DNA of 64,000 nt from Desulfuromonas acetoxidans DSM 684 (GCF_000167355.1 NZ_AAEW02000013.1:1-64000), one strand, 5' to 3'; shown: positions 48,695 to 58,938, counted from the first letter of the stretch. Program-made: numbers and translations. Notes: generated by a model from the letters alone, not told the origin.

Positions 48695-50044
48695 CGTCAA
48701 ATTGTAGCGCTGAATCTTTTCCCATAAACTTTTACGGGAGATGCCTAAATGCTCTGCGGTTTTCGATTTCTTATAGTCACATTGTTTCAAGGCGGCTGCG
48801 ATATAGTCCCGTTCAAAAAAATCAACGGCCTCTTTAAGCGCCAATCCCCCTTGAATAGTGTGCTGCGCAGTGGTCACCACCGAAGCGCTCAGCAGGTCCT
48901 GCGGCAGATCATCGGGAAGAATCAGTTCACCACTACTCAGGGCCACAGCACGTTCCATGGCATGTTCCAGTTGACGGATATTCCCTGGGAAGTGATGATG
49001 AAGCAGAATATTCAACGCCTCTGTAGACAGATGGCGGACCGGTTTATTCATCTGCGTGGAAAACTTGTCGAGAAACATTTCAGCCAGAGGCTCAATGTCT
49101 TCGCGGCGCTCACGTAACGGTGGTACGTCAATATGGATCACGTTGAGACGATAAAACAGGTCTTCGCGAAACTTGCCACCGGCAACATCGTCACTGAGAA
49201 TATGATTGGTTGCGGCGACAATACGCACATCAATCAGAACTTCTGATTTTCCACCAAGGGGTTGCACCTTGCGCTCTTGCAACACCCGTAACAACTTCGC
49301 TTGAGATGCCAGCGGAAGATCTCCGACCTCATCAAGGAACAACGTACCGCCATTGGCCAGCTCAAACTTCCCTTTACGGTTTTCCGTCGCGCCAGTGAAC
49401 GCTCCTTTAACAAAACCGAACAGTTCTGACTCAATCAGGTTGTCAGGCAAAGCGGCACAGTTCACTTTCACCAGTGGACCGTTGCGTCGCGGACTGTTCT
49501 GATGGAGCAATTCCACCACGCATTCTTTGCCGGTGCCGTTCTCGCCGGTCACAAGAACCGTAGAATCGATTTGCCCAAGGGAAACCGCCATATCCATGAC
49601 GCGCAGAGCAGCATCGCTGTGAACCACCAGGCATTTCATTTTTTCATCAGACTGGCGGGATCTGAGAGATTCGTTTTCTTCACGCAAACGTTTCTCTTCG
49701 GTAACATCACGGCTAATCAACAGCGTCCCAAGATAAGTGCCGTCCGGGGCTTTGATCGCGGTATAAGAATTGGAGAAAAAGCGCTTTTGTGCGTGAATAA
49801 TGCGGCTACCAGAGGAGATACGGCCTGACTTAAGGCTTTCGATCAACTGGCGGATACGGTCGTGCATCCGTCCAGGATGCAGTGAATAAATGCTACGTCC
49901 GATAATCCGCTCCGCCTTAACCCGCCGTATCCTTTCGGCTGCGGGATTGCAAATACAGATGACATCGTCTGCATCGAGGAAAACAACACCCTCTGTCATC
50001 TCTTCAACAATCGATTGATAGATCGACGTCACTTCTTTAGCCAT
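48677..50044 (-). CDS. PAS-containing sigma54-dependent activator (probable nrf regulator)
   Basis: 455 residues. N-terminal PAS domain ([24 protein letters not shown] region, core [20 protein letters not shown]), with [20 protein letters not shown]+ domain with Walker [12 protein letters not shown], the sigma54-contacting loop GAFTGAT, Walker [12 protein letters not shown]; and a Fis-type helix-turn-helix ([20 protein letters not shown]). No receiver domain, so it senses a signal itself through PAS. The ATG at 50044 has GGAGG upstream. Two palindromes and a -24/-12 site follow, leading into porin-nrfHA. Confidence 0.9.
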   Translation of the reverse strand: MAKEVTSIYQSIVEEMTEGVVFLDADDVICICNPAAERIRRVKAERIIGRSIYSLHPGRMHDRIRQLIESLKSGRISSGSRIIHAQKRFFSNSYTAIKAPDGTYLGTLLISRDVTEEKRLREENESLRSRQSDEKMKCLVVHSDAALRVMDMAVSLGQIDSTVLVTGENGTGKECVVELLHQNSPRRNGPLVKVNCAALPDNLIESELFGFVKGAFTGATENRKGKFELANGGTLFLDEVGDLPLASQAKLLRVLQERKVQPLGGKSEVLIDVRIVAATNHILSDDVAGGKFREDLFYRLNVIHIDVPPLRERREDIEPLAEMFLDKFSTQMNKPVRHLSTEALNILLHHHFPGNIRQLEHAMERAVALSSGELILPDDLPQDLLSASVVTTAQHTIQGGLALKEAVDFFERDYIAAALKQCDYKKSKTAEHLGISRKSLWEKIQRYNLTDASVT

Positions 50045-50110
50045 ACGCCCTCCTGCAATGTTCCCATTTGGTAACAACATAGCCTAGTGGAGCGGACAAA
50101 ATCAACGCAT

Positions 50111-50138
50111 AAAAAAGGGGTGCCCAGTTGGGCACCCC
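50111..50138 (-). terminator. Terminator of gltA
   Basis: GGGGTGCCCA (50117-50126) pairs with TGGGCACCCC (50129-50138); on the minus strand TTTTTT follows. Confidence 0.93.
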
Positions 50139-50178
50139 ATAATCATAATCAATAAATGGATTAATTTTTTTAGCGCAA

Positions 50179-51492
50179 TTACTTGATGCCAGCGGCATCT
50201 TCGAGCATTGCAGTGGTAACGGACTTGGGACGCTCGATAGCGTAACCCAGAGCACGGTCCCAAGTGATGTTGGCCAAGCAGCCCAGTGCACGACCCACAC
50301 CGAACAGAACAGTGTAGAAGTCGTACTCAGTAAGGCCGTAGTACCACTGGATAACACCAGACTGAGCGTCAACGTTAGGCCAGGGGTTCTTCGCTTTACC
50401 ATGCTCGAGCAGTACGTCCGGAGCTACTTCGTAGATCATAGCAACCAGCTGGAACAGAGGATCTTCCTTCAGACCCGGAGTGTTCAAGCAGAACTCGCGC
50501 TGAGAAGTGTAACGGGGGTCAGTCTTACGCAGAACAGCGTGACCGTAACCCGGGATAACTTGACCGCTGTTGAGCGTATCCCACAGAGCAGCTTTGAGCT
50601 CGTCTTTGGTCGGAACCTTGCCGCCCAGTTTCTCCATGAAGTTTTGAGTCCATGCGAGAACTTCCTGGTTAGCCAGACCATGCAGAGGACCAGCCAGACC
50701 GTTGATACCAGCAGCATAGGAGTAGTAAGCGTCAGACAGAGCCGAAGCAACCAAGTGAGTGGTATGAGCGGAAACGTTACCAGACTCATGGTCAGAGTGC
50801 AGGATGAAGTACATACGAGCAACGTCTTTGTACTCGTCGCACTGACCGATCAGGTGAGCGAACTGACCGCCCATATCCAGCTCAGGATCAGGAGCGATAT
50901 GAGTGTCGCCTTTGTACTTCATGCGGTAGATGTATGCTGCGATGGGACCCAGTTTAGCCATCAGGTCGTTGGAGTCTTCCAGCATATCTTCCCAGCAAGT
51001 CATTTTGTTGAACTTACCGGCAGCATAGTTAGATGCGAATACGGAATCACGTTGCATAGCAACGATCGCTGCGGAGAACATAGCCATCGGGTGAGAATCG
51101 CGAGGCATAGCGCGCAGAACGTCGATGACGTATTCGGGAACTTGGGAACGTTGCTTCCAGTCTTCTACAACTTCCAGAGTTTGCTCCATGGTCGGAACAT
51201 CGCCGGTCAGCAGCAGGTACCAGAAACCCTCAACATAAGGATAGTCACTACCCGGAACTTTGGGCAGAGCCGCGAAAGTCTCAGGAATTGTCATACCACG
51301 GAAGCGGATACCTTCCATCGGGTCGAGGTAAGAGATATCGGTAACCAGGCACTTAATGCCACGGGCACCGCCAATAGCTTGAGCGATAGTTACTTCGCCC
51401 AGAGTCGTATCACCACACTCTTTGACCAGACGGGTGGTACGAGGACGGTGAGCATCGATCTTTTGCTTCAATACTTCCTTCAGTGTTGACAT
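50179..51492 (-). CDS. gltA: Citrate synthase, eukaryote-like type
   Basis: 437 residues. Condenses acetyl-CoA and oxaloacetate. Active-site histidines in FILHSDHESGNVSAHT and GLAGPLHGLANQEVL, with an aspartate further on. The sequence resembles mitochondrial-type citrate synthases rather than the hexameric E. coli form, as reported for Geobacteraceae, where the enzyme supports acetate oxidation. RBS GGAGAG. It has its own promoter and terminator. Confidence 0.95.
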   Translation of the reverse strand: MSTLKEVLKQKIDAHRPRTTRLVKECGDTTLGEVTIAQAIGGARGIKCLVTDISYLDPMEGIRFRGMTIPETFAALPKVPGSDYPYVEGFWYLLLTGDVPTMEQTLEVVEDWKQRSQVPEYVIDVLRAMPRDSHPMAMFSAAIVAMQRDSVFASNYAAGKFNKMTCWEDMLEDSNDLMAKLGPIAAYIYRMKYKGDTHIAPDPELDMGGQFAHLIGQCDEYKDVARMYFILHSDHESGNVSAHTTHLVASALSDAYYSYAAGINGLAGPLHGLANQEVLAWTQNFMEKLGGKVPTKDELKAALWDTLNSGQVIPGYGHAVLRKTDPRYTSQREFCLNTPGLKEDPLFQLVAMIYEVAPDVLLEHGKAKNPWPNVDAQSGVIQWYYGLTEYDFYTVLFGVGRALGCLANITWDRALGYAIERPKSVTTAMLEDAAGIK

Positions 51493-51618
51493 GTTTCTCT
51501 CCTTATAAAATGAATAGAAAACAGGGTGATATTTCTACCACCAACCGACTACATAACCTCAAGAAGGAGTCCCCCGACAACCCGCTTGAGGAGTAAAACT
51601 CAATGAAAAAGGCACAGC

Positions 51619-51632
51619 TTGATCTGCGTCAA
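51619..51632. promoter_or_regulatory. FNR-like palindrome in the gltA leader
   Basis: TTGATCTGCGTCAA (TTGAt-N4-gTCAA type) lies just downstream of the predicted gltA start site (about +13), where a Crp/Fnr-family protein would repress. Confidence 0.5.
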
Positions 51633-51644
51633 TTTCGTCTAGAA

Positions 51645-51673
51645 GTTTTAGCAAACTCAATATATAGCGTCAA
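51645..51673 (-). promoter_or_regulatory. Promoter of gltA
   Basis: Minus-strand TTGACG and TAAAAC are 17 bases apart, about 150 bases upstream of the ATG. Five of six and four of six consensus matches. Confidence 0.6.
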
Positions 51674-51680
51674 GGAGTTT

Positions 51681-51695
51681 TTGTATACAGTATTC
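51681..51695. promoter_or_regulatory. GntR-like operator next to the gltA promoter
   Basis: TTGTATACAGTATTC contains the TTGTATACA core used by several GntR-family regulators; it is centred near -50 of gltA. Confidence 0.4.
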
Positions 51696-51757
51696 TACTG
51701 AGAGCGGTGACATTTTTGTTCCCTTCCGATTTTAGCACATGATACAATGCCTAAATA

Positions 51758-52735
51758 ATGAGCATTACGACACTTAAAATCGGCGCGGTAACCCTGAAAA
51801 ACAATTTGATTCTTGCCCCGATGGCAGGGATCACTAACTCCCCTTACCGCCAAATCGTCATGGAATCAGGAGCTGCGTTAACCTATTCAGAAATGATCAG
51901 CGGCAATGGACTGATCCGCGACGGCTTGCGAACCCTCGAACTGCTGAAACGGACTCTGGTTGAAACCCCTTTTGCCGTACAATTATTCGGCGACGATCCT
52001 GAGGTACTGGCTGAAGCAGCTCACATTGCCAGCCGTTATGGGGAACTTATTGATCTTAATATGGGGTGCCCGGTTAAAAAAGTGGTCCGTTCCGGGGCGG
52101 GCAGCGCCCTGATGCAAGAGCCGCAGAAAGTGGCTAAAATCATATGTGCCATGCGTCAGGCCACGAGCTTGCCGCTGACGGTTAAAATCCGCTCCGGCTG
52201 GACTGTTGCTGACATCAACTTTCAACTCATCGGTCAGATCTGCCAAGACGAAGGTGCCGATGCGGTGATCCTCCATCCGCGTACCCGCTGTCAGGGGTTC
52301 GGTGGCCACTCGAACTGGCAGCACATTCGGCAACTGAAACAGCATCTGACCATCCCGGTTATCGGCAGTGGCGATATCATAACAGCCGACGACGCTTTTG
52401 CCATGCTGGAGCAAACCGGTTGTGATGGGATCATGATCGGTCGCGGCAGCTATGGTAACCCCTGGCTGTTCAACGCGATCGTACAACGGGCGGCAGGCGA
52501 AGAGGTTACGCCACCCAGTCGGCAACAACGCCTTGAAACAGCCCTGCGTCATCTCAATTTGTATGCGGGCTACTACGGCGAGAGAAAAACCCTGCTTGAT
52601 ATGCGCAAACATCTATGCTGGTACTCACGCGGACTTAACGGGGCCTCAGAATTCAGGGCCGCAATCAACCGCTGTACCACACTGACCGAGGTTAAAGAAC
52701 AAAGCATCTCTTTTTTCAACCAAGAAAGTAACTGA
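51758..52735 (+). CDS. dusB: tRNA-dihydrouridine synthase (DusB/NifR3 family)
   Basis: 325 residues, FMN-dependent. Reduces uridines in tRNA D-loops. N-terminal ILAPMAGITNSPYR, substrate region DLNMGCPVKKVVRSGAGSAL (Cys general acid), HPRTRCQGF and GSGDIITADDAF with GIMIGRGSYGNPW all fit. Next comes ntrB two bases after the stop: the nifR3-ntrB-ntrC order described in alphaproteobacteria. Confidence 0.93.
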   Translation: MSITTLKIGAVTLKNNLILAPMAGITNSPYRQIVMESGAALTYSEMISGNGLIRDGLRTLELLKRTLVETPFAVQLFGDDPEVLAEAAHIASRYGELIDLNMGCPVKKVVRSGAGSALMQEPQKVAKIICAMRQATSLPLTVKIRSGWTVADINFQLIGQICQDEGADAVILHPRTRCQGFGGHSNWQHIRQLKQHLTIPVIGSGDIITADDAFAMLEQTGCDGIMIGRGSYGNPWLFNAIVQRAAGEEVTPPSRQQRLETALRHLNLYAGYYGERKTLLDMRKHLCWYSRGLNGASEFRAAINRCTTLTEVKEQSISFFNQESN

Positions 52736-52737
52736 GC

Positions 52738-53853
52738 GTGTCATTAACCACATCACCAGACCAACTGGCGCAAAACGTTCTGGCCAGCACGACCGAAGCG
52801 ATCATTGTCATCGACATTGATTACAAGATCGTCCTGCTCAACCCGGCGGCTCAAAACCTCACCGGCATGTCCGCCCGACAAGCCACAGGGCAACACATTG
52901 AAGCGCTGTTCAAGGACCAGGAGGGTTTGCTCTATCTGGTCAACACCTCCATGCAGGAAGGCCGCTCAATTTCCGACCGGGAAACCATTCAACTCAGTCG
53001 ACCGACAGCACCCGACTTGCCGGTCAGTGCCACGGTTTGCCCTCTGTTCACCGAGAGCGGAAAGCAGGAAGGCGTTATCCTGTCACTTCATGATGCATCC
53101 CACGTCCGCCAACTGGAACAAGACGTTCAACGTGCCGATCGCCTGGTGATGCTCGGCACACTGGCAGCGGGCCTGGCCCATGAAATCAAAAATCCGCTGG
53201 GCGGCATCAAAGGCGCTGCGCAATTATTAACGATGGAACTGGCGAAGCGCGACGATTTGCTCGAATACATGCAGGTGATGATCAAGGAAACCGACCGGAT
53301 CAACGAGATCATTGAAGAGCTGATGAATCTGACCACCCCGCGCTCTCAGGTGCTCAGTGAAGTCAATCTGGCCAAGATCATCCGCGAGATCGTTCTTTTA
53401 CAACAGCAATCAGAAGCTGCGGAAGACAAAACGTTTGACTTGCAACTCGATCCGACGATTCCGCCAATTACCGGTGATCAGACCCTGCTGACGCGCTTGC
53501 TTCTAAACATCATTAAAAACGCTGTTGAAGCAACGGTTCCCGGCGGTACCATTACCATTTCCACCCGCATCGATACTCAACACCACCTGACTAGGCCAGG
53601 CCAACCGCCGGTGCCGTTTGTGGTGGTCAAAGTGACGGATAACGGGTGCGGCATCAGTAAAGAGCTACTGAAAAAGATCTTTACCCCATTTTACACCACA
53701 AAAAGTACCGGAAGCGGCCTCGGCCTGGCAATCAGCCAGAAGATCGTCTCAGACCATGACGGCTTGCTTCATTTTGACAGCATTGAGGGAGAAGGAACCT
53801 GCTGCAGGATCTACCTCCCCTTCAAACGAGACTACAACACCTCATTGAGTTGA
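52738..53853 (+). CDS. ntrB: PAS-type nitrogen-regulatory histidine kinase, NtrB-like
   Basis: 371 residues, no membrane segment. PAS domain (TTEAIIVIDIDYKIVLLNPA, about 15-35), HisKA phosphoacceptor in AAGLAHEIKNPLGGIKGA (His about 147), HATPase with NIIKNAVEA, DNGCGIS and GSGLGLAIS. This is the soluble layout of NtrB/GlnL, which phosphorylates NtrC under nitrogen shortage. The GTG start follows dus directly, and ntrC begins 18 bases later. A different sensory role is possible. Confidence 0.85.
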   Translation: MSLTTSPDQLAQNVLASTTEAIIVIDIDYKIVLLNPAAQNLTGMSARQATGQHIEALFKDQEGLLYLVNTSMQEGRSISDRETIQLSRPTAPDLPVSATVCPLFTESGKQEGVILSLHDASHVRQLEQDVQRADRLVMLGTLAAGLAHEIKNPLGGIKGAAQLLTMELAKRDDLLEYMQVMIKETDRINEIIEELMNLTTPRSQVLSEVNLAKIIREIVLLQQQSEAAEDKTFDLQLDPTIPPITGDQTLLTRLLLNIIKNAVEATVPGGTITISTRIDTQHHLTRPGQPPVPFVVVKVTDNGCGISKELLKKIFTPFYTTKSTGSGLGLAISQKIVSDHDGLLHFDSIEGEGTCCRIYLPFKRDYNTSLS

Positions 53854-53871
53854 TCTTTACGGAGTAAAACC

Positions 53872-55311
53872 ATGGCACTAGAACGTGTTCTTGTCGTCGA
53901 CGACGAAGAAAGCATCCGCTGGGTCCTTTCCAAAGCTCTTACCCGCCAGGGGCTCAAAGTTGACCTGGCCGATTGCGGAGCCAATGCCCGCAAACTGCTG
54001 GAGGAAAATGACTACGACCTGGCCCTTATCGACATTAAAATGCCGGATGTCTCGGGCCTGGACCTGCTGGACGAACTGCATGAAAACTTCCCGCGTCTCT
54101 CCGTGATTATGATGACGGCTGAATCGTCGATGAAAAATGCCGTAGAAGCCATGAAGCGCGGCGCTTACGACTACATCACCAAGCCGTTTGACCTTGATGC
54201 ACTGGACGGCATCATTCTCAAGGCACAAAAGATCGCCAATACCCAGGCTGAAGTTCTGCGCCTGAAAAGCGCCATCAAAAACCAGAATCAGTCCGAACGC
54301 AGCATTATAGGCAACAGTAAGCCGATGCAGGAGGTCTACAAGCTTCTCGGCAAAGTATCCGCATCCGACATCACCGTTTTGATCACCGGTGAGTCCGGAA
54401 CCGGAAAGGAACTCATTGCCCGGGCTGTTCACTTTAACAGCAAACGGGTTGGCCAACCCTTTGTCGCCCTGAACTGCGCCGCAATCCCTCACGAACTGCT
54501 CGAAAGTGAATTATTCGGCTTTGAAAAAGGCGCCTTCACCGGAGCAACGGAACGCAAAATCGGCAAGTTTGAACAGGCGAACGGCGGCACAATCTTCCTT
54601 GATGAAATCGGCGACATGCCTCTGGAGCTTCAAGCCAAGCTGTTGCGAGTGATTCAGGAAAAAGAGATCACCCGAACCGGCGGCAATCAGGCTATTGACA
54701 TTGATGTGCGGATCGTTGCCGCAACTAATCAAGATCTGGAAAAGTGCGTTGAGAAAAAAATCTTCCGTGAAGATCTCTACTACCGTCTCAATGTTCTGCC
54801 GATCAGCCTGCCGCCTCTGCGCGAACGTGCGGAAGACATCCCGCTACTGGTCGATTTCTTCATCCGCAAATCCAACGATGAATTTGGTTCTGTGGTCAGC
54901 AGCTGCAGCGAAAAAGCTATGGAACAACTGGTTCGTTACCCGTGGCCGGGCAACATTCGCGAACTGGAAAACACCATCCAACGCGCCTGCCTGCTGAGCC
55001 AAGGTCAGGTTTTGCGTGCCAGCGATTTTCCTCAACAATCTACAGATATTCCGGCCCAGGAAGAGAACGACTCCCTTGAGTCATTAATTGAGACCAAGCT
55101 GCGCACCTCGCTGGCCAAGAAAGACATCGTCGAAATCAACGACCTGTATGAGATGGTTCTCCACCAGATGGAGCGCCCTCTGATCCGCATTATTCTCGAC
55201 AAAACACGCGGAAATCAAGTCCGCGCTGCCGAGATCCTCGGTATCAATCGCAACACGCTGCGTAAGAAAATCCAAACATTGGGGATTATTCCGGAAAAAG
55301 GCGGCGAATAA
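53872..55311 (+). CDS. ntrC: Sigma54-dependent response regulator, NtrC-like
   Basis: 479 residues. Receiver domain with acidic pocket LVVDDEE and phospho-acceptor in [13 protein letters not shown] (about Asp54), AAA+ domain (Walker [19 protein letters not shown] loop, [11 protein letters not shown]) and a Fis-type C-terminal helix-turn-helix ([17 protein letters not shown]). Length and order match NtrC. RBS GGAG. Co-transcribed with dus and ntrB. In this bacterial group NtrC-like GnfM proteins control nitrogen genes, an inferred parallel only. Confidence 0.87.
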   Translation: MALERVLVVDDEESIRWVLSKALTRQGLKVDLADCGANARKLLEENDYDLALIDIKMPDVSGLDLLDELHENFPRLSVIMMTAESSMKNAVEAMKRGAYDYITKPFDLDALDGIILKAQKIANTQAEVLRLKSAIKNQNQSERSIIGNSKPMQEVYKLLGKVSASDITVLITGESGTGKELIARAVHFNSKRVGQPFVALNCAAIPHELLESELFGFEKGAFTGATERKIGKFEQANGGTIFLDEIGDMPLELQAKLLRVIQEKEITRTGGNQAIDIDVRIVAATNQDLEKCVEKKIFREDLYYRLNVLPISLPPLRERAEDIPLLVDFFIRKSNDEFGSVVSSCSEKAMEQLVRYPWPGNIRELENTIQRACLLSQGQVLRASDFPQQSTDIPAQEENDSLESLIETKLRTSLAKKDIVEINDLYEMVLHQMERPLIRIILDKTRGNQVRAAEILGINRNTLRKKIQTLGIIPEKGGE

Positions 55312-55400
55312 GCTATCCGATCAGGGCACGAAGAGCGAAAAGGGAAGACAGCAAACGCTCTCACGCCCAAACCATCAACACGATACCACCCAAAAACAAA

Positions 55401-55427
55401 AACGCCCTGTCCTCAGGACAGGGCGTT
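55401..55427. terminator. Bidirectional terminator between ntrC and dnaB
   Basis: AACGCCCTGTCCT and AGGACAGGGCGTT form a 13-base stem (loop closing at the centre). On the minus strand it is followed by TTTTGTTTTT. It overlaps the dnaB stop codon. Confidence 0.93.
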
Positions 55428-56802
55428 AAAATTCTTCGCGCTTAGCTTGGTTTTCAAACCGGGTAAACTGACCTCGGAACGTCAGATGGACGGTACCGAT
55501 CGGACCATTACGCTGCTTACCAATAATAATTTCGGCATCCTGTTCATGCCCCTTATCGCAACTGCCATCGCGTCGTCGGCACGCTTCGCAATACACCGAT
55601 TCACGATAGACAAACATAATAACGTCGGCATCCTGCTCAATCGCTCCGGATTCCCGCAGGTCAGCCATGATCGGCCGTTTGTCCGTACGATTTTCCAGAG
55701 ATCGATTCAGCTGAGACAACGCAATCACCGGCACATTGAGTTCTTTGGCCAGCGCTTTAAGGGAGCGGGAGATCTCTGAAATCTCCTGCTGACGGCTCTC
55801 CGGATTACTCCCCTGCATCAACTGCAGGTAGTCAATCACAATGATTCCCAGATCATGTTCCGCCTTAAGTCGCCGCGCCTTGGAACGTAACTCAAGAACC
55901 GAAATTGCCGGGGTATCGTCAATGAAGATTTTCGCTTCGGAAAGCAGCCCGGCACCATTGGTCAACTTGGGCCAATCCGTCTCACCAAGATGGCCGGTAC
56001 GCAGACGACTGGCATCGACACGGGCCACCGAGCACAACATCCGTTGCACCAACTGCTCCTTGCCCATCTCCAGCGAAAAAACCAGGGCAGCACTCGGATT
56101 ATTCGAATGCATGGCGGCATATTCGACAACGTTGAGACAAAAAGCGGTTTTACCCATGGAGGGACGACCCGCTACAATCACCAGGTCACCCGGCTGCAAA
56201 CCAGCCGTCATGGTATCCAAATCAGTGTAGCCCGTCGGCACCCCGGTCACTAGCTCTTTACGCTCATAGAGCTTTTCGATCGCTTTGAACGTATCCTTCA
56301 TAATCTCTTTGGTCGAGAAATAGGAAGGACGTGTTTTCATACTGGAGATTTCAAAAATCGACTTTTCAGCCCAGTCGAGGGTTTTATCCATCTCCTGCCC
56401 CTCGTAACCACGCGATGCAATTTCAGTCGCGACATTGATCATGTGGCGCGCAACCGCCTTTTCCTTCATCAACTTGGCGTAATAGGTGATATTGGCAGCT
56501 GTCGGCACATAATCGACCAACGATGCCAGATAACTGCTGCCACCAACAGCATTCAATTGATCGTTTTGTTTGAGTTCAGCCGTCAAAGTAACCAAGTCGG
56601 CGGGCTCGTTGCGTTCGGAAAGAGCAATCAGGGCAAGAAAAATCTGGCGATGACTTTCGCGATAAAAATCATCAGGGATGAGCAACTCCAGCGCCTTATT
56701 CAGCGCATCGTTCTCAAGTAGGATTCCGCCGAGCACAGACATCTCAGCTTCGAGATTCTGCGGCGGTAAGCGGTGAGCTGGTATCTCAGTCATAAAAGGC
56801 AT
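55426..56802 (-). CDS. dnaB: Replicative DNA helicase DnaB
   Basis: 458 residues. N-terminal DnaB domain (RLPPQNLEAEMSVLGGILL), then RecA-like ATPase with Walker A AGRPSMGKTAF, Walker B IVIDYLQLM and the DRKRPIMADLRESGAIEQ-type arginine-finger region (present as DKRPIMADLRESGAIEQDAD). No intein. Start uncertain among GTG 56805, ATG 56802 and ATG 56793; none has a strong ribosome binding site. It is the last gene of the ribosomal-protein block. Confidence 0.96.
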   Translation of the reverse strand: MPFMTEIPAHRLPPQNLEAEMSVLGGILLENDALNKALELLIPDDFYRESHRQIFLALIALSERNEPADLVTLTAELKQNDQLNAVGGSSYLASLVDYVPTAANITYYAKLMKEKAVARHMINVATEIASRGYEGQEMDKTLDWAEKSIFEISSMKTRPSYFSTKEIMKDTFKAIEKLYERKELVTGVPTGYTDLDTMTAGLQPGDLVIVAGRPSMGKTAFCLNVVEYAAMHSNNPSAALVFSLEMGKEQLVQRMLCSVARVDASRLRTGHLGETDWPKLTNGAGLLSEAKIFIDDTPAISVLELRSKARRLKAEHDLGIIVIDYLQLMQGSNPESRQQEISEISRSLKALAKELNVPVIALSQLNRSLENRTDKRPIMADLRESGAIEQDADVIMFVYRESVYCEACRRRDGSCDKGHEQDAEIIIGKQRNGPIGTVHLTFRGQFTRFENQAKREEF

Positions 56803-56847
56803 CACCGTCGGCAGCAGCCATAAATGACTGCTGCCGACACGTGAAAA

Positions 56848-57297
56848 TTACTCAGCCGCAGCAACAACAGTAACTTTAATTTCTGCAACGACATTGCCGG
56901 GCAGCTTGACATTAACCGTCTGCTCACCCAGTGCTTTAATCGCTTCATCCAGTTGGATTTTTTTACGATCAATTTCAACATCGGCTTCAGCCAGCTTCGC
57001 AGCGATATCGGCGCTGGTCACTGAACCGAACAGCTTACCCTCTTCACTGGCACGCAGTTCAAATTCGCAGGCAGCTGCCTCAATTTTAGCCTTGAGCGCT
57101 TCAGATGTCTTAGCAATTTTCAGAGCCTTACGCTCGAGCTGACGCTTCTGATGCTCAACTTCCTTAACATTGCCCTGATCCGCAACAACAGCGAAACCTT
57201 TAGGCAACAGATAATTACGGGCATAGCCCGGCTTTACATTTACGATTTCGCCGATTTCACCCAGCCCATCGATACTTTCAGTCAAAATGATTTCCAT
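56848..57297 (-). CDS. rplI: 50S ribosomal protein L9
   Basis: 149 residues. Binds 23S rRNA at the base of the L1 stalk. Family signature GEIGEIVNVKPGYARNYLLPKGFA near the N terminus (core VNVKPGYARNYLLPKG), long connecting helix, C-terminal domain. The ATG at 57297 has GGAGGAG; a start 60 bases upstream is not family-like. Between DUF2232 and dnaB. Confidence 0.97.
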   Translation of the reverse strand: MEIILTESIDGLGEIGEIVNVKPGYARNYLLPKGFAVVADQGNVKEVEHQKRQLERKALKIAKTSEALKAKIEAAACEFELRASEEGKLFGSVTSADIAAKLAEADVEIDRKKIQLDEAIKALGEQTVNVKLPGNVVAEIKVTVVAAAE

Positions 57298-57317
57298 CGT
57301 TCTCCTCCACAAAGGAT

Positions 57318-58241
57318 CTACGTTGTCTTTACGCGTGGCTTTCGAAAGTCGAACCACATATCAAACACCCCTATGGCTGTCACCAAAAGAGGCAAAGGAT
57401 TCACCACAAGAATCAGCAGATAGCCGAAAACTCGTGACAAGGTCGAAAACGCTTTTTTCCTGAAGAAAAAAGTGATAATGGCGATGCCCTGCAGGAAATA
57501 CAGGGGTAATATCACCGTCAAACAATTCAGGGCGAGTTGTTGAACCACCGGCTGTTTGATCAGCAGGGAGAACCCTGCAGCGATCAGTACCCAAACCAGG
57601 TACTCAGACAGCTTAAGGTGATGAAACATACACCCGGGTACCGCATAAGTACGTTGTGGGGCAACTTTAAGCAACCCCACGGTCATCAGCGACAACAGCA
57701 TGAAAGCTGTTGTTGCCAAGCCCCAAAAAGCCTGACGAAAAAAATCGGCTGTTGAATCAAGGACCAGATAAAGATTATCCAGTTGATCCTTGGGCAACTC
57801 AGCCTGGTCGTAAATCGTTCGCGCTGAAGCGACCTCTTTATCAATGTATTGATTGACCATTTCGGTCACGGTCATCTCCTGGCGTGCGGCATACCCCCCA
57901 GCAAATCCTCCTGCCAGTACCGCCGTACACAGCGTACATATCAGAACACTGCGCAACCAGGATATTCCCACCTTCAGCAACCAGGGCAAGCCGATGGTTG
58001 CCATGGAAAATTGAAGGAGATACAGACCGCCAGAGTAAAATCCGGCCACGGCATATTGAATTGCCGCAGTCAATGTCACTCCAACTAATGCACTGCCGAC
58101 ACCGTAACGCATCCCAACATAGGCCAATGGCATGGCCATAAACATGTTGAGGAATGCTGAAACAGGGCCTAGCGTTGACGCACTCAATAGCAAGCTATTG
58201 GTGACGACACTTCCAAGTAGGATCGCCAGAAGGCGATTCAT
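57318..58241 (-). CDS. DUF2232 (YybS-like) membrane protein
   Basis: 307 residues, about eight hydrophobic segments. YybS-family proteins of unknown function are commonly encoded between rpsR and rplI, as here. The ATG at 58241 giving MNRLLAILLGSVVTNSLLL is chosen; a TTG at 58280 immediately after the rpsR stop is a possible alternative adding 13 residues. Close packing suggests operon expression with the ribosomal genes. Confidence 0.82.
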   Translation of the reverse strand: MNRLLAILLGSVVTNSLLLSASTLGPVSAFLNMFMAMPLAYVGMRYGVGSALVGVTLTAAIQYAVAGFYSGGLYLLQFSMATIGLPWLLKVGISWLRSVLICTLCTAVLAGGFAGGYAARQEMTVTEMVNQYIDKEVASARTIYDQAELPKDQLDNLYLVLDSTADFFRQAFWGLATTAFMLLSLMTVGLLKVAPQRTYAVPGCMFHHLKLSEYLVWVLIAAGFSLLIKQPVVQQLALNCLTVILPLYFLQGIAIITFFFRKKAFSTLSRVFGYLLILVVNPLPLLVTAIGVFDMWFDFRKPRVKTT

Positions 58242-58280
58242 CCGACCCGGAGTTTCCTGCACAGCAAAATTGATCGCCAA

Positions 58281-58538
58281 TTAATCGACCGTCCGGTTTG
58301 AAGTAAAGGACAACAGAGCAATGTTACGTGCACGTTTGATTGCTTCAGTTACTTTACGCTGATGTGTTGCGCAGTTCCCGGAAATACGGCGAGGAACAAT
58401 CTTGCCGCGCTCAGAAATGAAATAGCGCAGAGTACGAACCTCTTTGTAATCAATTTTCAGTGAACTGTCTGCGCAGAAACGGCAACCTTTACGACGGCCA
58501 AAACGACGACGGGGTGCCCCTTTTTTTGCAAATGCCAT
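58281..58538 (-). CDS. rpsR: 30S ribosomal protein S18
   Basis: 85 residues. Typical motif [23 protein letters not shown] (core [18 protein letters not shown]) and C-terminal [10 protein letters not shown]. An N-terminal CRFC pair is retained. Follows rpsF by 34 bases; no ssb gene intervenes. Confidence 0.98.
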   Translation of the reverse strand: MAFAKKGAPRRRFGRRKGCRFCADSSLKIDYKEVRTLRYFISERGKIVPRRISGNCATHQRKVTEAIKRARNIALLSFTSNRTVD

Positions 58539-58572
58539 AATTTATATCCTCCAGAATATTGTCGGTTAAACG

Positions 58573-58938
58573 TTATTCGTCCGCTTTTTCCTCGGTGGCG
58601 CCTTCTTCAGCTTCTTCAACGCTTTCCTCGGCTTCAGCAACCTCTTCAAGACCGTTTTCAAGAATCAAGGTCTGAAACTTGATCACAGCATCATCGAGAC
58701 GCATACGGCGCTCGAATTCCTTGATGACAACATTCTCGGCATTGAAGTTGATCAGAACATAGGTGCCCTGCTCACATTTCTTAACCGGATAAGCCAGGCG
58801 CTTGGTGCCCCACTCGTCCACTTTAAGAATCTCAGCATTCTGGTCCGTCAACACGCCTTTGAATTTTTCAATCACGGCCGTGTATTCGTCACCCACAATC
58901 TGAGGATTGACAATTAATACAGTTTCATAGGTACGCAT
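58573..58938 (-). CDS. rpsF: 30S ribosomal protein S6
   Basis: 121 residues. RTYETVLIVNPQIVGDE and LAYPVKKCEQGTYVLINF are family signatures. The C terminus carries an extended acidic tail (EEVAEAEESVEEAEEGATEE), longer than in E. coli before processing. RBS GAGG. Partner of S18 in the small subunit platform. Confidence 0.98.
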   Translation of the reverse strand: MRTYETVLIVNPQIVGDEYTAVIEKFKGVLTDQNAEILKVDEWGTKRLAYPVKKCEQGTYVLINFNAENVVIKEFERRMRLDDAVIKFQTLILENGLEEVAEAEESVEEAEEGATEEKADE

